A DNA stretch of 64,000 nucleotides from Erwinia_E haradaeae_D (lineage in GTDB: Bacteria > Pseudomonadota > Gammaproteobacteria > Enterobacterales > Enterobacteriaceae), in assembly GCF_900698935.1 (NCBI RefSeq), contig NZ_LR217715.1, forward strand, positions 682,001 through 746,000, written 5' to 3'. Below, piece by piece: positions 1 through 10,324 of this stretch. The notes under the pieces were generated by a model. That model saw only the letters and a program-made list of their open reading frames with translations, was not told where the DNA came from and did not search any database. A program made the position numbers and the translations under genes. Each line of letters starts with the position of its first letter. Within the stretch, counting starts at the first letter, position 1.

Positions 1-2825
1 GTATGAAGTTTAATCGTTCTCTAAAACGTGAAGCACTCATAGGCGCTAGTGTTTTGAGTGAAGAAGACATTATTCAAGTAATACAAAAACTGATCGGAAT
101 CCGGAATGGTATCGGTGAGATTGATGACATCGATCATCTTGGTAATCGTCGCATTCGTTCTGTGGGAGAAATGGCTGAGAATCAATTTCGCGTTGGTTTA
201 GTACGTGTAGAAAGAGCAGTAAAAGAGCGTCTCTCCTTGGGAGATCTAGATACTCTCATGCCTCAAGATATGATCAATGCTAAACCAATTTCCGCATCTA
301 TTAAAGAATTTTTCGGATCGAGTCAGCTCTCTCAATTTATGGACCAAAACAATCCTCTGTCTGAAATTACACATAAACGTCGCATTTCTGCCCTTGGTCC
401 TGGCGGACTCACACGTGAGCGTGCGGGTTTTGAGGTGAGAGATGTACATCCTACCCACTATGGTCGTGTATGCCCTATTGAAACACCAGAAGGTCCAAAC
501 ATAGGCCTTATAAACTCTTTATCTGTCTATGCACAAACCAATGAATACGGTTTTCTTGAAACACCATATCGTCGAGTACACAATGGAATTGTTACAAATG
601 AAATTCATTACCTTTCAGCGATTGAAGAAGGTCACTATGTCATTGCTCAAGCTAATACAAATCTTAATGACTCAGGTCGTATCATTGATGATCTTGTAAC
701 TTGTCGTAACCATGGTGAATCTAGTTTATTTAGCTGTGATCAAATTAACTACATGGATGTCTCGACTCAACAAATAGTGTCAGTAGGCGCTTCCTTAATT
801 CCGTTTTTAGAACACGATGACGCTAATCGTGCATTAATGGGTGCTAACATGCAACGCCAAGCAGTGCCAACTTTACGAGCTGAGAAACCACTCGTTGGTA
901 CTGGTATGGAACGTGCTGTTGCTGTGGACTCTGGTGTCACTGCTGTAGCCAAGCGTAGTGGTAGCATTCAATACGTAGATGCCTCACGCATTGTTGTCAA
1001 AGTACATGAAAATGAAATATATGCCAATGAAGCTGGTATCGATATTTATAACTTAACAAAATACACTCGTTCGAATCAAAATACTTGCATTAACCAGATG
1101 CCATGTGTAAATCTCGGTGAAGTAATTGAGCGCGGTGACGTACTAGCTGACGGTCCAGCTACTGATTTAGGTGAATTAGCACTGGGTCAAAACATGCGTG
1201 TTGCGTTTATGCCATGGAACGGATACAATTTTGAAGATTCCATTTTAATCTCTGAGCGCGTAGTACAAGAAGATAGATTTACTAGTATCCACATTCAAGA
1301 ACTAGCCTGCGTGTCACGTGATACTAAGTTGGGCCCGGAAGAAATTACCGCTGACATTCCCAATGTAGGTGAAGCAGCGCTTTCTAAACTAGATGCATGT
1401 GGAATTGTATACATCGGGGCTGAAGTGACTGGGGGTGACATTCTTGTCGGAAAGGTAACACCTAAAGGTGAAACTCAGTTGACACCTGAAGAAAAATTAC
1501 TACGGGCTATTTTTGGCGAAAAAGCATCAGATGTTAAAGACTCTTCCCTTCGTGTACCGAATGGTGTTTCTGGCACTGTTATAGATGTACAAATTTTCAC
1601 TCGTGATGGCGTAGAAAAAGACCGAAGAGCTTTAGATATTGAAGAAATACAACTGAAAAATGCAAAAAAAGACCTCTCTGAAAAACTAAAAATACTGGAA
1701 AATAGTCTTTTTTACCGAATACAACAGATTCTTATAGCCAATGGAATTGCAGAAGAAATATTACATACCCTTCCAAGATCTAAATGGTTAGAGCTTAGTA
1801 TTACCGACATAGATAAAAATAAGCAACTTCTCAAGCTCACCAATCAATATTACGAACTAAAAAACGACTTTGAACAAAAATTAAATGATAAAAGACGAAA
1901 AATTACACAAGGAGACGACTTAGCACCAGGTATATTAAAGATTGTAAAGGTATATTTAGCTGTTAAACGTCAAATTCAACCTGGTGATAAAATGGCTGGA
2001 CGTCATGGTAATAAAGGCGTTATTTCGAAAATTAACCCAATTGAAGATATGCCTTATGATGAACATGGTCTTCCGGTGGATATTGTGCTCAACCCGCTTG
2101 GCGTACCATCACGTATGAATATTGGTCAAATTCTCGAAACCCACCTAGGCATGGCTGCGAAAGGGATTGGGGACCACATTAACATGCTACTAACACAGCA
2201 ATCAGAAATCTCTAAATTACGTGAATTTATGCAACAAGCATATAACCTTGGCACTAATATACGACAAAATGTTAACTTAGATACTTTCACAGATAAAGAA
2301 ATAGTCTGCTTAGCAGAAAATCTACGGAATGGAATGCCTATCTCAACCCCAGTATTTGATGGTGCACAAGAGAGCGAGATTAAAGATCTCTTAGAATTAG
2401 GCGGGCTACCTTCTTCCGGTCAGATTACTCTATTCGATGGTCGTAGTGGTGAAAAATTTGAACGCAAAGTTACTGTAGGATATATGTATATGCTAAAACT
2501 TAATCACTTAGTTGATGACAAAATGCATGCACGTTCCACAGGTTCTTATAGCCTTGTAACTCAGCAACCTCTTGGCGGTAAAGCACAATTTGGTGGTCAA
2601 CGTTTTGGTGAAATGGAGGTGTGGGCATTAGAGGCATATGGCGCTGCGTATACTCTACAAGAGATGCTCACTGTAAAATCCGACGATGTTAATGGTCGTA
2701 CAAAAATGTATAAAAATATTATTGATGGCAACCATCAGATGGAACCAGGTATGCCAGAATCTTTTAACGTCCTCTTGCAAGAAATTAGATCCTTGGGTAT
2801 TAACATTGATCTGGAAGACGAGTAA
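1..2825 (+). CDS. rpoB: RNA polymerase beta subunit, 3' part (5' end outside window)
   Basis: This is the catalytic beta subunit of RNA polymerase, cut by the left window edge. The visible 940 residues begin at a Met equivalent to E. coli residue 403 and run to a TAA stop; bases 1-2 finish the preceding codon. The rifampicin-pocket segment is intact, with residues matching Ser512, Asp516, His526 and Ser531 of E. coli all wild type, so no classical resistance change is present. The GDKMAGRHGNKG active-site loop (near 1985-2020) and the enteric-type lysine-rich insertion before it are both retained. The gene is followed after an 85-base spacer by rpoC, the standard bacterial order. The upstream rplKAJL part of the operon cannot be seen. 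There is no frameshift. Identification is certain. Confidence 0.99.
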   Translation, partial: MKFNRSLKREALIGASVLSEEDIIQVIQKLIGIRNGIGEIDDIDHLGNRRIRSVGEMAENQFRVGLVRVERAVKERLSLGDLDTLMPQDMINAKPISASIKEFFGSSQLSQFMDQNNPLSEITHKRRISALGPGGLTRERAGFEVRDVHPTHYGRVCPIETPEGPNIGLINSLSVYAQTNEYGFLETPYRRVHNGIVTNEIHYLSAIEEGHYVIAQANTNLNDSGRIIDDLVTCRNHGESSLFSCDQINYMDVSTQQIVSVGASLIPFLEHDDANRALMGANMQRQAVPTLRAEKPLVGTGMERAVAVDSGVTAVAKRSGSIQYVDASRIVVKVHENEIYANEAGIDIYNLTKYTRSNQNTCINQMPCVNLGEVIERGDVLADGPATDLGELALGQNMRVAFMPWNGYNFEDSILISERVVQEDRFTSIHIQELACVSRDTKLGPEEITADIPNVGEAALSKLDACGIVYIGAEVTGGDILVGKVTPKGETQLTPEEKLLRAIFGEKASDVKDSSLRVPNGVSGTVIDVQIFTRDGVEKDRRALDIEEIQLKNAKKDLSEKLKILENSLFYRIQQILIANGIAEEILHTLPRSKWLELSITDIDKNKQLLKLTNQYYELKNDFEQKLNDKRRKITQGDDLAPGILKIVKVYLAVKRQIQPGDKMAGRHGNKGVISKINPIEDMPYDEHGLPVDIVLNPLGVPSRMNIGQILETHLGMAAKGIGDHINMLLTQQSEISKLREFMQQAYNLGTNIRQNVNLDTFTDKEIVCLAENLRNGMPISTPVFDGAQESEIKDLLELGGLPSSGQITLFDGRSGEKFERKVTVGYMYMLKLNHLVDDKMHARSTGSYSLVTQQPLGGKAQFGGQRFGEMEVWALEAYGAAYTLQEMLTVKSDDVNGRTKMYKNIIDGNHQMEPGMPESFNVLLQEIRSLGINIDLEDE

Positions 2826-2910
2826 TTAACTGGCCTCTGCTGTACCAGTTACGGTATGCTCAGAGCGCTTCTGGTGTCCCTGAGTAGTTTTGCCTGATGG
2901 GAGCTCATAC

Positions 2911-5900
2911 GTGAAAGAATTAATAAAATTACTAAAAACACAGACTAAAGCTGAAGAATTTAACGCAATTAAAATTGCATTAGCATCACCTGATACCGTA
3001 CGTTTATGGTCTTTTGGTGAAGTAAAAAAACCAGAAACTATAAATTATCGTACATTTAAACCTGAGCGAGATGGCCTTTTTTGTGCACGCATTTTTGGTC
3101 CCGTAAAGGACTACGAATGTCTGTGTGGTAAATATAAACGCCTGAAGCACCGTGGTGTAATATGTGAAAAATGTGGCGTTGAAGTTACACAAACCAAAGT
3201 GCGTCGTGAGAGAATGGGGCACATCGAACTAGCTTCACCAACTGCGCATATCTGGTTCCTAAAGTCACTTCCATCACGCATTGGTCTATTATTAGATATG
3301 CCGTTACGTGATATTGAAAGGGTATTGTACTTTGAATCTTACGTTGTAATTGAAAGTGGTATGACAAGTCTTGAAAAAAATCAATTACTTAGTGAAGAAC
3401 AATATCTTGATGCTCTAGAAGAATTTGGTGATGAATTCGAGGCTACAATAGGCGCAGCAGCGATTCAAACATTATTAAAAAATATACATTTAAATAAAGA
3501 ATGTGAACAGTTACGTATTGAGCTCAGTGAGACTAACTCAGAAACAAAGAGAAAAAAACTAACTAAGCGTATTAAACTTCTTGAAGCATTTATCCAATCT
3601 GGCAACAAACCAGAGTGGATGATCTTAAATGTTTTACCAGTATTACCACCTGACTTACGTCCTCTCGTACCACTGGATGGTGGGCGTTTTGCAACATCAG
3701 ATCTCAATGACTTATATCGTCGAGTTATTAACCGCAATAATCGTCTGAAACGCTTATTAGATTTAGCAGCACCAGATATCATCGTACGTAATGAAAAACG
3801 AATGTTACAAGAAGCTGTTGATGCTTTGCTGGATAATGGGCGTCGCGGCCGTGCAATTACTGGTTCCAATAAACGCCCTCTCAAATCTTTAGCAGACATG
3901 ATAAAAGGAAAACAAGGTCGTTTTCGTCAGAATCTTCTTGGAAAACGCGTGGACTACTCTGGTCGCTCAGTTATTACTGTAGGACCATGTTTACATCTTC
4001 ATCAATGTGGCTTACCAAAAAAAATGGCACTAGAATTATTTAAACCATTTATCTATGGAAAATTAGAACTACGTGGTCTAGCTACGACCATTAAAGCAGC
4101 TAAAAAAATGGTAGAGCGAGAAGAATCAGTGGTTTGGGATATTTTAGACGAAGTGATCCGCGAACACCCAGTATTATTAAATCGTGCACCTACTTTACAC
4201 CGTTTAGGCATACAAGCATTTGAACCAGTTCTAATAGAAGGTAAAGCTATACAGTTACATCCGTTGGTTTGTGCAGCATACAATGCTGACTTTGATGGTG
4301 ATCAGATGGCAGTGCACGTACCTCTGACTATGGAAGCGCAATTAGAAGCACGTGTGCTTATGATGTCCACTAATAACATCCTGTCGCCTGCAAACGGAGA
4401 ACCAATCATTGTGCCATCGCAGGACGTAGTCCTGGGTTTGTATTACATGACCAGAGACTGCATCAATGCCAAGGGTGAAGGAATGATATTAGGGGGTCCG
4501 ACAGAAGCAGAGCGCGTATACCGCACAGGCCTAGCGGCATTACATGCTCGCGTCAAAGTGCGTATTACTGAATATGAAAAAAACGACCACGATCAGTTGA
4601 TATCTAAAACAAGCATAGTAGATACCACTATTGGTCGCGCTATTTTGTGGATGATTGTACCTCAGGGTTTACCTTTCTCTATTGTGAATCAAACGCTTGG
4701 GAAAAAAGCTATCTCTAAAATGTTGAACACCTGCTATCGCATTCTAGGATTAAAACCCACTGTTATCTTTGCAGATCAAACTATGTACACTGGATTTACC
4801 TATGCAGCACGTTCTGGGACGTCTGTTGGAATTGATGACATGGTTATTCCTAAGAAAAAAATAGATATCATCCATGAGGCAGAAACCGAAGTCGCTGAAA
4901 TACAAAAACAATTTCAGTCTGGATTAGTTACTGCCGGAGAGCGCTATAACAAGGTTATTGATATCTGGGCAGCAGCAAATGAACGCGTTGCTCAAGCGAT
5001 GATGGAAAACCTTTCTACCGAACTAGTGACAAATCGTCATGGTCTCGAGGAGCATCAAACTTCCTTCAATAATATCTTCATGATGGCTGACTCTGGAGCA
5101 CGAGGTTCTGCAGCACAAATTCGTCAATTAGCTGGAATGAGGGGTTTGATGGCTAAACCCGATGGCTCTATCATTGAAACACCCATTACTGCTAATTTTC
5201 GTGAAGGTCTGAATGTACTACAATACTTTATTTCTACACACGGCGCACGTAAGGGTTTAGCGGACACGGCGCTGAAAACTGCTAACTCTGGTTACCTTAC
5301 TCGTCGCCTAGTAGATGTGGCACAAGACCTTATTGTAACTGAAGATGATTGTGGTACACACGAAGGAATTCTCATGACTCCAGTCATTGAAGGTGGGGAT
5401 GTGAAAGAACCGCTCCGAGAACGCGTACTCGGTCGTGTAACTGCAGAAGATGTGTTACGGCCAGGCACTCTGACTGTCCTCTTATCACGTAATACTGTAT
5501 TACATGAACAACAATGCGATATCTTGGAAGAGTATTCAGTAGATAGCCTTAAAGTACGCTCAGTAGTCAGTTGTGAAACTGATTTTGGTGTATGCGCACA
5601 CTGCTATGGAAGAGATCTTGCACGCGGTCACATTATTAATAAAGGTGAAGCTATTGGTGTCATTGCAGCTCAGTCTATAGGGGAACCAGGGACACAGCTC
5701 ACAATGCGTACTTTTCATATCGGCGGAGCAGCATCACGTGCGGCAGCAGAGTCAAGTATTCAAGTTCAAAATAAAGGCACACTAAAATTAATTAACGCCA
5801 AGTCAATCACCAACTCAGAGGGCAAACTCGTTATTACTTCACGTAATACTGAGTTAAAATTAATCGACGAATTCGGAAGAACTAAAGAAAGCTATAAAAT

Positions 5901-7140
5901 TCCTTATGGGACCACCATGGAAAAAGGTACTCATGAACAAGTTTTGGCAGGAACAATAGTAGCAAATTGGGATCCACATATCATGCCGGTTATTACTGAA
6001 GTCAGCGGTTTTGTCCGATTTACAGATATAGTGGATGGTCTGACGATTACTCGTCAAACTGACGAACTAACTGGTTTATCTTCTCTCGTGATACTCGATA
6101 GCTCTGAACGCACAACAGGCGGTAAAGATTTACGTCCAGCGCTCAAGGTACTCGATAGCAACAATCAAGATGTCATGATCTCTGGTTCCGACATACCAGC
6201 TCAATACTTTCTTCCTGGGAAAGCGATTGTTCAGTTAGAAGATGGAATGAAAATTAGCGCAGGAGATATTTTAGCACGTGTACCACAAGAATCTGTTGGT
6301 ACTAAAGATATTACTGGCGGGCTCCCTCGTGTAGCTGATCTCTTTGAAGCACGTCGTCCTAAAGAACCAGCAATTTTAGCAGAAATTAGTGGTATCATAT
6401 CATTTGGTAAAGAAACAAAAGGTAAGCGTCGCCTCGTAATTACGCCAATAAATGGCAATGATCCCTACGAAGAAATGATCCCAAAATGGCGACAACTAAA
6501 CGTATTTGAAGGCGAACATGTAGAATGTGGAGACGTTGTTTCCGATGGGCCAGAATCACCGCATGATATTCTGCGCTTAAGAGGTGTGCACGCAGTCACT
6601 CGTTATATTACCAATGAAGTACAGGAAGTATACCGCTTACAAGGCGTAAAAATTAATGATAAACACATTGAAGTAATTGTTCGTCAAATGTTACGCAAAG
6701 TGACAATCCACAGTCCAGGAAACTCTGACTTTCTACATGGCGAACAGCTTGAATTCTCGCGTGTTAGAATTGCTAATCGAGCATTAGAAGCAAGTGGTAA
6801 AACAACCGCAACTTTTGCACGAAACCTACTTGGCATCACTAAGGCCTCTTTGGCTACCGAATCATTCATATCTGCCGCTTCCTTTCAAGAGACCACACGT
6901 GTACTTACTGAAGCAGCTGTTGCGGGTAAACATGATGAACTGCGTGGCTTAAAAGAAAATGTTATCGTAGGCAGACTCATTCCAGCCGGTACTGGATATT
7001 CATACCATCAAGACAGAATACGAAAAAACCAAATACATGATGCACATAATAGCGCACAACATATTACTGCTGATTCAGCTGCTGCTAGCTTAACTGAATT
7101 GCTCAATGCAAGCACAGATAAATGTACTCATGACTCATGA
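2911..7140 (+). CDS. rpoC: RNA polymerase beta' subunit
   Basis: This is the beta' subunit, forming the catalytic centre with beta. I place the start at GTG 2911, preceded by GGGAG at 2899-2903. This gives the same N-terminus as E. coli (Met-Lys-Glu-Leu) and 1409 residues against 1407. An in-frame TTG at 2890 would add seven residues with no family support. The first zinc cluster (Cys70, Cys72, Cys85, Cys88), the Mg-binding NADFDGD motif near residue 460, and the second zinc site (Cys-x6-Cys-x2-Cys near residues 888-898) are all present. The C-terminus ends in a slightly divergent tail after the SLTELLNA stretch. It is co-transcribed with rpoB. No GC-rich terminator is visible before dapB. 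Confidence 0.99.
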   Translation: MKELIKLLKTQTKAEEFNAIKIALASPDTVRLWSFGEVKKPETINYRTFKPERDGLFCARIFGPVKDYECLCGKYKRLKHRGVICEKCGVEVTQTKVRRERMGHIELASPTAHIWFLKSLPSRIGLLLDMPLRDIERVLYFESYVVIESGMTSLEKNQLLSEEQYLDALEEFGDEFEATIGAAAIQTLLKNIHLNKECEQLRIELSETNSETKRKKLTKRIKLLEAFIQSGNKPEWMILNVLPVLPPDLRPLVPLDGGRFATSDLNDLYRRVINRNNRLKRLLDLAAPDIIVRNEKRMLQEAVDALLDNGRRGRAITGSNKRPLKSLADMIKGKQGRFRQNLLGKRVDYSGRSVITVGPCLHLHQCGLPKKMALELFKPFIYGKLELRGLATTIKAAKKMVEREESVVWDILDEVIREHPVLLNRAPTLHRLGIQAFEPVLIEGKAIQLHPLVCAAYNADFDGDQMAVHVPLTMEAQLEARVLMMSTNNILSPANGEPIIVPSQDVVLGLYYMTRDCINAKGEGMILGGPTEAERVYRTGLAALHARVKVRITEYEKNDHDQLISKTSIVDTTIGRAILWMIVPQGLPFSIVNQTLGKKAISKMLNTCYRILGLKPTVIFADQTMYTGFTYAARSGTSVGIDDMVIPKKKIDIIHEAETEVAEIQKQFQSGLVTAGERYNKVIDIWAAANERVAQAMMENLSTELVTNRHGLEEHQTSFNNIFMMADSGARGSAAQIRQLAGMRGLMAKPDGSIIETPITANFREGLNVLQYFISTHGARKGLADTALKTANSGYLTRRLVDVAQDLIVTEDDCGTHEGILMTPVIEGGDVKEPLRERVLGRVTAEDVLRPGTLTVLLSRNTVLHEQQCDILEEYSVDSLKVRSVVSCETDFGVCAHCYGRDLARGHIINKGEAIGVIAAQSIGEPGTQLTMRTFHIGGAASRAAAESSIQVQNKGTLKLINAKSITNSEGKLVITSRNTELKLIDEFGRTKESYKIPYGTTMEKGTHEQVLAGTIVANWDPHIMPVITEVSGFVRFTDIVDGLTITRQTDELTGLSSLVILDSSERTTGGKDLRPALKVLDSNNQDVMISGSDIPAQYFLPGKAIVQLEDGMKISAGDILARVPQESVGTKDITGGLPRVADLFEARRPKEPAILAEISGIISFGKETKGKRRLVITPINGNDPYEEMIPKWRQLNVFEGEHVECGDVVSDGPESPHDILRLRGVHAVTRYITNEVQEVYRLQGVKINDKHIEVIVRQMLRKVTIHSPGNSDFLHGEQLEFSRVRIANRALEASGKTTATFARNLLGITKASLATESFISAASFQETTRVLTEAAVAGKHDELRGLKENVIVGRLIPAGTGYSYHQDRIRKNQIHDAHNSAQHITADSAAASLTELLNASTDKCTHDS

Positions 7141-7205
7141 TTATGATCATTGTATATTAACATCATGTATAATGAATAGATAGATTAATTAAGAGTAACA
7201 TTTTT

Positions 7206-8024
7206 ATGAAAAAAACGATTCGCGTAGCTATTACAGGTACAGATGGACGTATGGGGCGAAAATTAATTAAAGCTACTATGCACATCCCAGAAATTATTTT
7301 GGGTGCCGCCATAGTAAACACAAACTCATTACTAATTGGAAGCGATGCTGGTGAACTTGTTGGAAGTGGTATTACAGGCATTAAGATCACCGATCAAGTT
7401 GATCAAGTAGCAGATAGCTTTGATGTATTAATTGATTTTACTCGACCGCAAGGTACTTTAAAGTACCTTGCGTTATGCAAAAAATACAAAAAAGCAATGA
7501 TCATCGGTACGACAGGATTTAATACAACTGAATATGACATCATACAGAATACAGCGAAAGATATAGCTATTGTATGTTCTTCTAATTTTAGTATAGGTGC
7601 TACTATCATGCTGAAACTGGCAGGTCAAGCAGCAAAAATGATTGGGGAACATGCAGACATTGATATTCTTGAAACGCATCACCGTGAAAAGATAGATTCA
7701 CCATCCGGCACTGCCCTCGTAATAGGAGAAGCTATTGCGAGGGCTATGCACTGGGATTTCAATCAACACGCAATCTATTCAAGCGATCAATCAGTTGCTC
7801 CACGTTTACAGCAAAAAATTAAGTTTACTAGTATCCGATGTGGAGATACAGTAGGAGAACATACAGCACTATTTTCTGATATTGGCGAATATGTGAAGAT
7901 TAGCCATAAAGTTTCCACTCGTATGGCGTTTGCAAAAGGTGCTTTAAAATCAGCTTTATGGGTAAAAAATCATAAAACAGGATATTTTAATATGCTTGAT
8001 ATATTAAATTGGCATCATATATAG
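7206..8024 (+). CDS. dapB: 4-hydroxy-tetrahydrodipicolinate reductase
   Basis: DapB performs the NAD(P)H-dependent second committed step of the diaminopimelate/lysine branch, in the cytosol. At 272 residues it is full length (E. coli 273). The nucleotide-binding loop GTDGRMG sits near the N-terminus, and the HHREK signature carrying the catalytic His and Lys is followed by DSPSGTAL. A perfect TATAAT lies at 7168-7173, 32 bases before the start codon, but no good -35 box is spaced correctly, so the promoter is uncertain. In E. coli dapB lies beside carAB, so its position directly after rpoC marks a rearrangement. Retention fits a need for diaminopimelate in peptidoglycan or for lysine supply to a host; that purpose is inferred. 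Confidence 0.98.
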   Translation: MKKTIRVAITGTDGRMGRKLIKATMHIPEIILGAAIVNTNSLLIGSDAGELVGSGITGIKITDQVDQVADSFDVLIDFTRPQGTLKYLALCKKYKKAMIIGTTGFNTTEYDIIQNTAKDIAIVCSSNFSIGATIMLKLAGQAAKMIGEHADIDILETHHREKIDSPSGTALVIGEAIARAMHWDFNQHAIYSSDQSVAPRLQQKIKFTSIRCGDTVGEHTALFSDIGEYVKISHKVSTRMAFAKGALKSALWVKNHKTGYFNMLDILNWHHI

Positions 8025-8084
8025 TACTGCACTAAAAATAAAAAATTAAAATATAACACAAACAAGATAGCAAAAAATACTGAC

Positions 8085-9056
8085 TTACCGTTTGACAGTC
8101 TCAGGATGCTTCATAAAACGAAAAAAATCACTTTGCGGGCTCAATACTACTATATCTTGCTGATTTTTAAAACTATTTTCATAAGCACGTAAACTACGTA
8201 AAAAAGCATAGAAATCAGGATCTTTACTAAATGCATCAGAAAACAACTTAGCGGATTCTGCATCGCCTTCCCCCTCGGTAATTAACGCCTGACGACGTGC
8301 TTCTGCCAGAGTGTGCTCTACGGTATAATCTGCTTGCGCCCTTACTATGGCCGCTTCCTCTGCACCTTGAGCCCTCTGGCTACGCGCGACAGACTCACGC
8401 TCGGCACGCATACGCGCATAAATGGCATCAGATACTTCAGTTGGAAGATTAATTTGCTTAATACGTACATCAATCACCTGGATACCCAAAACTGCCATAC
8501 TGTTTGGATTAATAGACGATACGGCATCATGCTCCTTGTCAGCTATCGGTAAGAAGGTTTCTTCAAAATTATCTGCACTAGCACTACCGGTATTCAGAGC
8601 ATTACGCACATCAGTGGTAAGTCTACCATGAGAGTCAGTAACAATATCTTGCACATCTAGACGACCAAATTCCGAACGTAATCGGTCACTAAACTTACGT
8701 TTTAGCAATACTTCAGCCTGTGAAATATCACCACCGCCAGTCGCAAGATAATAACGACTAAAATCACTAACACGCCATTTTATATACGAATCAACAATAA
8801 GATCTTTTTGCTCTTTTGTAACAAATCTATCTGCCTGATTGTCCATAGTCTGAATACGTGAATCTAATAGCTTCATTGATTCTAGGCACGGAATCTTAAA
8901 GTGCAAGCCTGGCATGTATACTAATGGTTGACCAGAAGAATCTCGTAGCACTTTACCAAACCGCATTACGATACCACGCTGGTCTTCTTGTACAATACAC
9001 AGTGAGGCACTTATCAATACTAAAAATACAAACATAAAAATAAATGATTTACGCAT
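8085..9056 (-). CDS. hflC: HflC, membrane modulator of FtsH protease
   Basis: HflC is a band-7/SPFH inner-membrane protein that assembles with HflK around the FtsH protease. The single N-terminal membrane segment covers about residues 5-22, followed by the SPFH domain with RGIVMRFGKVLRD and the well-conserved MDNQADRFVTKE region. It has 323 residues against 334 in E. coli; the difference is mostly a shorter charged stretch around residues 165-180, before INPNSMA. The ATG lies only two bases past the hflK stop and has GGGGAG just upstream inside the hflK end, so translational coupling is likely. The frame is intact. Confidence 0.98.
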   Translation of the reverse strand: MRKSFIFMFVFLVLISASLCIVQEDQRGIVMRFGKVLRDSSGQPLVYMPGLHFKIPCLESMKLLDSRIQTMDNQADRFVTKEQKDLIVDSYIKWRVSDFSRYYLATGGGDISQAEVLLKRKFSDRLRSEFGRLDVQDIVTDSHGRLTTDVRNALNTGSASADNFEETFLPIADKEHDAVSSINPNSMAVLGIQVIDVRIKQINLPTEVSDAIYARMRAERESVARSQRAQGAEEAAIVRAQADYTVEHTLAEARRQALITEGEGDAESAKLFSDAFSKDPDFYAFLRSLRAYENSFKNQQDIVVLSPQSDFFRFMKHPETVKR

Positions 9057-9058
9057 TA

Positions 9059-10324
9059 CTACTCCCCTCTCTTACTAAAGGCGTTAGTGCGTTGAGAATT
9101 CGCTCGACGAGCATCTGCAATATCGTTTGAATGAAATTTTTTAATACTATTATGATTAATTATCTGCCTATTATAGTTATTAGCATCTTCTGCGGACGGA
9201 ATCGTCTGAGACTTATTGCTATTACATTGAGATGTGTTATTTTCTTTATTATTCTGTGTGCTGAGAGCATGATCTAAGGGTAATACTAATAGATTATTAG
9301 ATTGATTATTGACTAATACCTTTCTTGTATGACCCAAGACATGTTCCATAGTTTCAATATATAAGCGCTCCCGCGTAATTTGTGGTGCTGCTTTATATTC
9401 AGGTAATATACGTGAAAAGCTATTTACCTCGCCCTGTGCCTCTAATGTTACACGTGTTTTATAAGCACGCGCTTTTTCTAAAATACCCTGTGCATCACCA
9501 CGCGCACGAGGTAATTTGTCGTTAGCATAAGCTTCAGCTTCACGTACGACTTGCTCACGATTTTCACGGGCAGCTATAGCATCATCAAATGCTGCTTTTA
9601 CATCCTCTGGAGGACGTGCAGCCTGCAGATTTACATCAAGCAAAGTAATTCCCATGTCATATAAACTAATCGTTTCCTCTAGCTCACTTTGCGTCTTACT
9701 GCGGACTACAGTTCGACCTTCCGTTAAGATACGATCCATAGTTAATCGTCCAACAACGCCACGCAAAGCGCTATCAGTAGCCTGCCTAAGACTATCATCA
9801 GCATTATTTACAGAAAACAGATAACGTTCCGGATTCGTAACCCGGTATTGCACGTTCATTTCTACACGCACTACATTCTCATCTGCAGTTAGCATAGTTC
9901 CAGAAGCAGATAATTCACGCACAGCTTCAACATTGACTGCCTGTACGTGATCAATAAAAACTGGTTTCCAATTTAATCCTGGGTACACTATATGACTAAA
10001 CTTCCCAAATCGCGTAATCACGCCTCTTTCAGCTTCTTTTATGGTATAAAAACCAACCATCACCCAAACACTGACTAAGACCATCACTATAATTCCTATC
10101 AGGCGCTCTACAGTCCCAATGATAGGAGGTTCCTTGCGATTGCCTGCATTTTTATTACCCCCTAATCCGATAATATTATGGCTTAACTTACGGAGAAAAT
10201 CATCCCAGTAAGGCGTCTGGCTATCATATTCTTCTTTGTTTCCTGTGGAATTTCCACCTTTATGATGACTGCCCCCCCACGGATTGTTGTCCTGTCCGTT
10301 ATCTCCAGGATGATTCCAAGCCAT
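9059..10324 (-). CDS. hflK: HflK, membrane modulator of FtsH protease
   Basis: HflK is the partner of HflC in the large inner-membrane cage around FtsH. It has 421 residues (E. coli 419). The order is a Gly/Asn-rich cytoplasmic N-terminus starting MAWNHPGDNGQDNNPWG, one transmembrane segment near residues 75-97, then the SPFH domain (GFYTIKEAERGVITRFGKF). Next comes a coiled-coil region and a low-complexity Asn/Ser-rich tail ending RRANSQRTNAFSKRGE. It is the first gene of the hflK-hflC pair. The hflX gene that precedes it in E. coli is missing; 1.06 kb without a gene separates it from hfq. Confidence 0.98.
   Translation of the reverse strand: MAWNHPGDNGQDNNPWGGSHHKGGNSTGNKEEYDSQTPYWDDFLRKLSHNIIGLGGNKNAGNRKEPPIIGTVERLIGIIVMVLVSVWVMVGFYTIKEAERGVITRFGKFSHIVYPGLNWKPVFIDHVQAVNVEAVRELSASGTMLTADENVVRVEMNVQYRVTNPERYLFSVNNADDSLRQATDSALRGVVGRLTMDRILTEGRTVVRSKTQSELEETISLYDMGITLLDVNLQAARPPEDVKAAFDDAIAARENREQVVREAEAYANDKLPRARGDAQGILEKARAYKTRVTLEAQGEVNSFSRILPEYKAAPQITRERLYIETMEHVLGHTRKVLVNNQSNNLLVLPLDHALSTQNNKENNTSQCNSNKSQTIPSAEDANNYNRQIINHNSIKKFHSNDIADARRANSQRTNAFSKRGE

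Noticed and set aside
318..400. Possible rifampicin-resistance change in rpoB
   Set aside because: All resistance-region residues match the sensitive E. coli sequence.
246..6869. Several 60-144 codon open frames antisense to rpoB and rpoC
   Set aside because: They mirror highly conserved coding sequence on the opposite strand and show no motif of their own.
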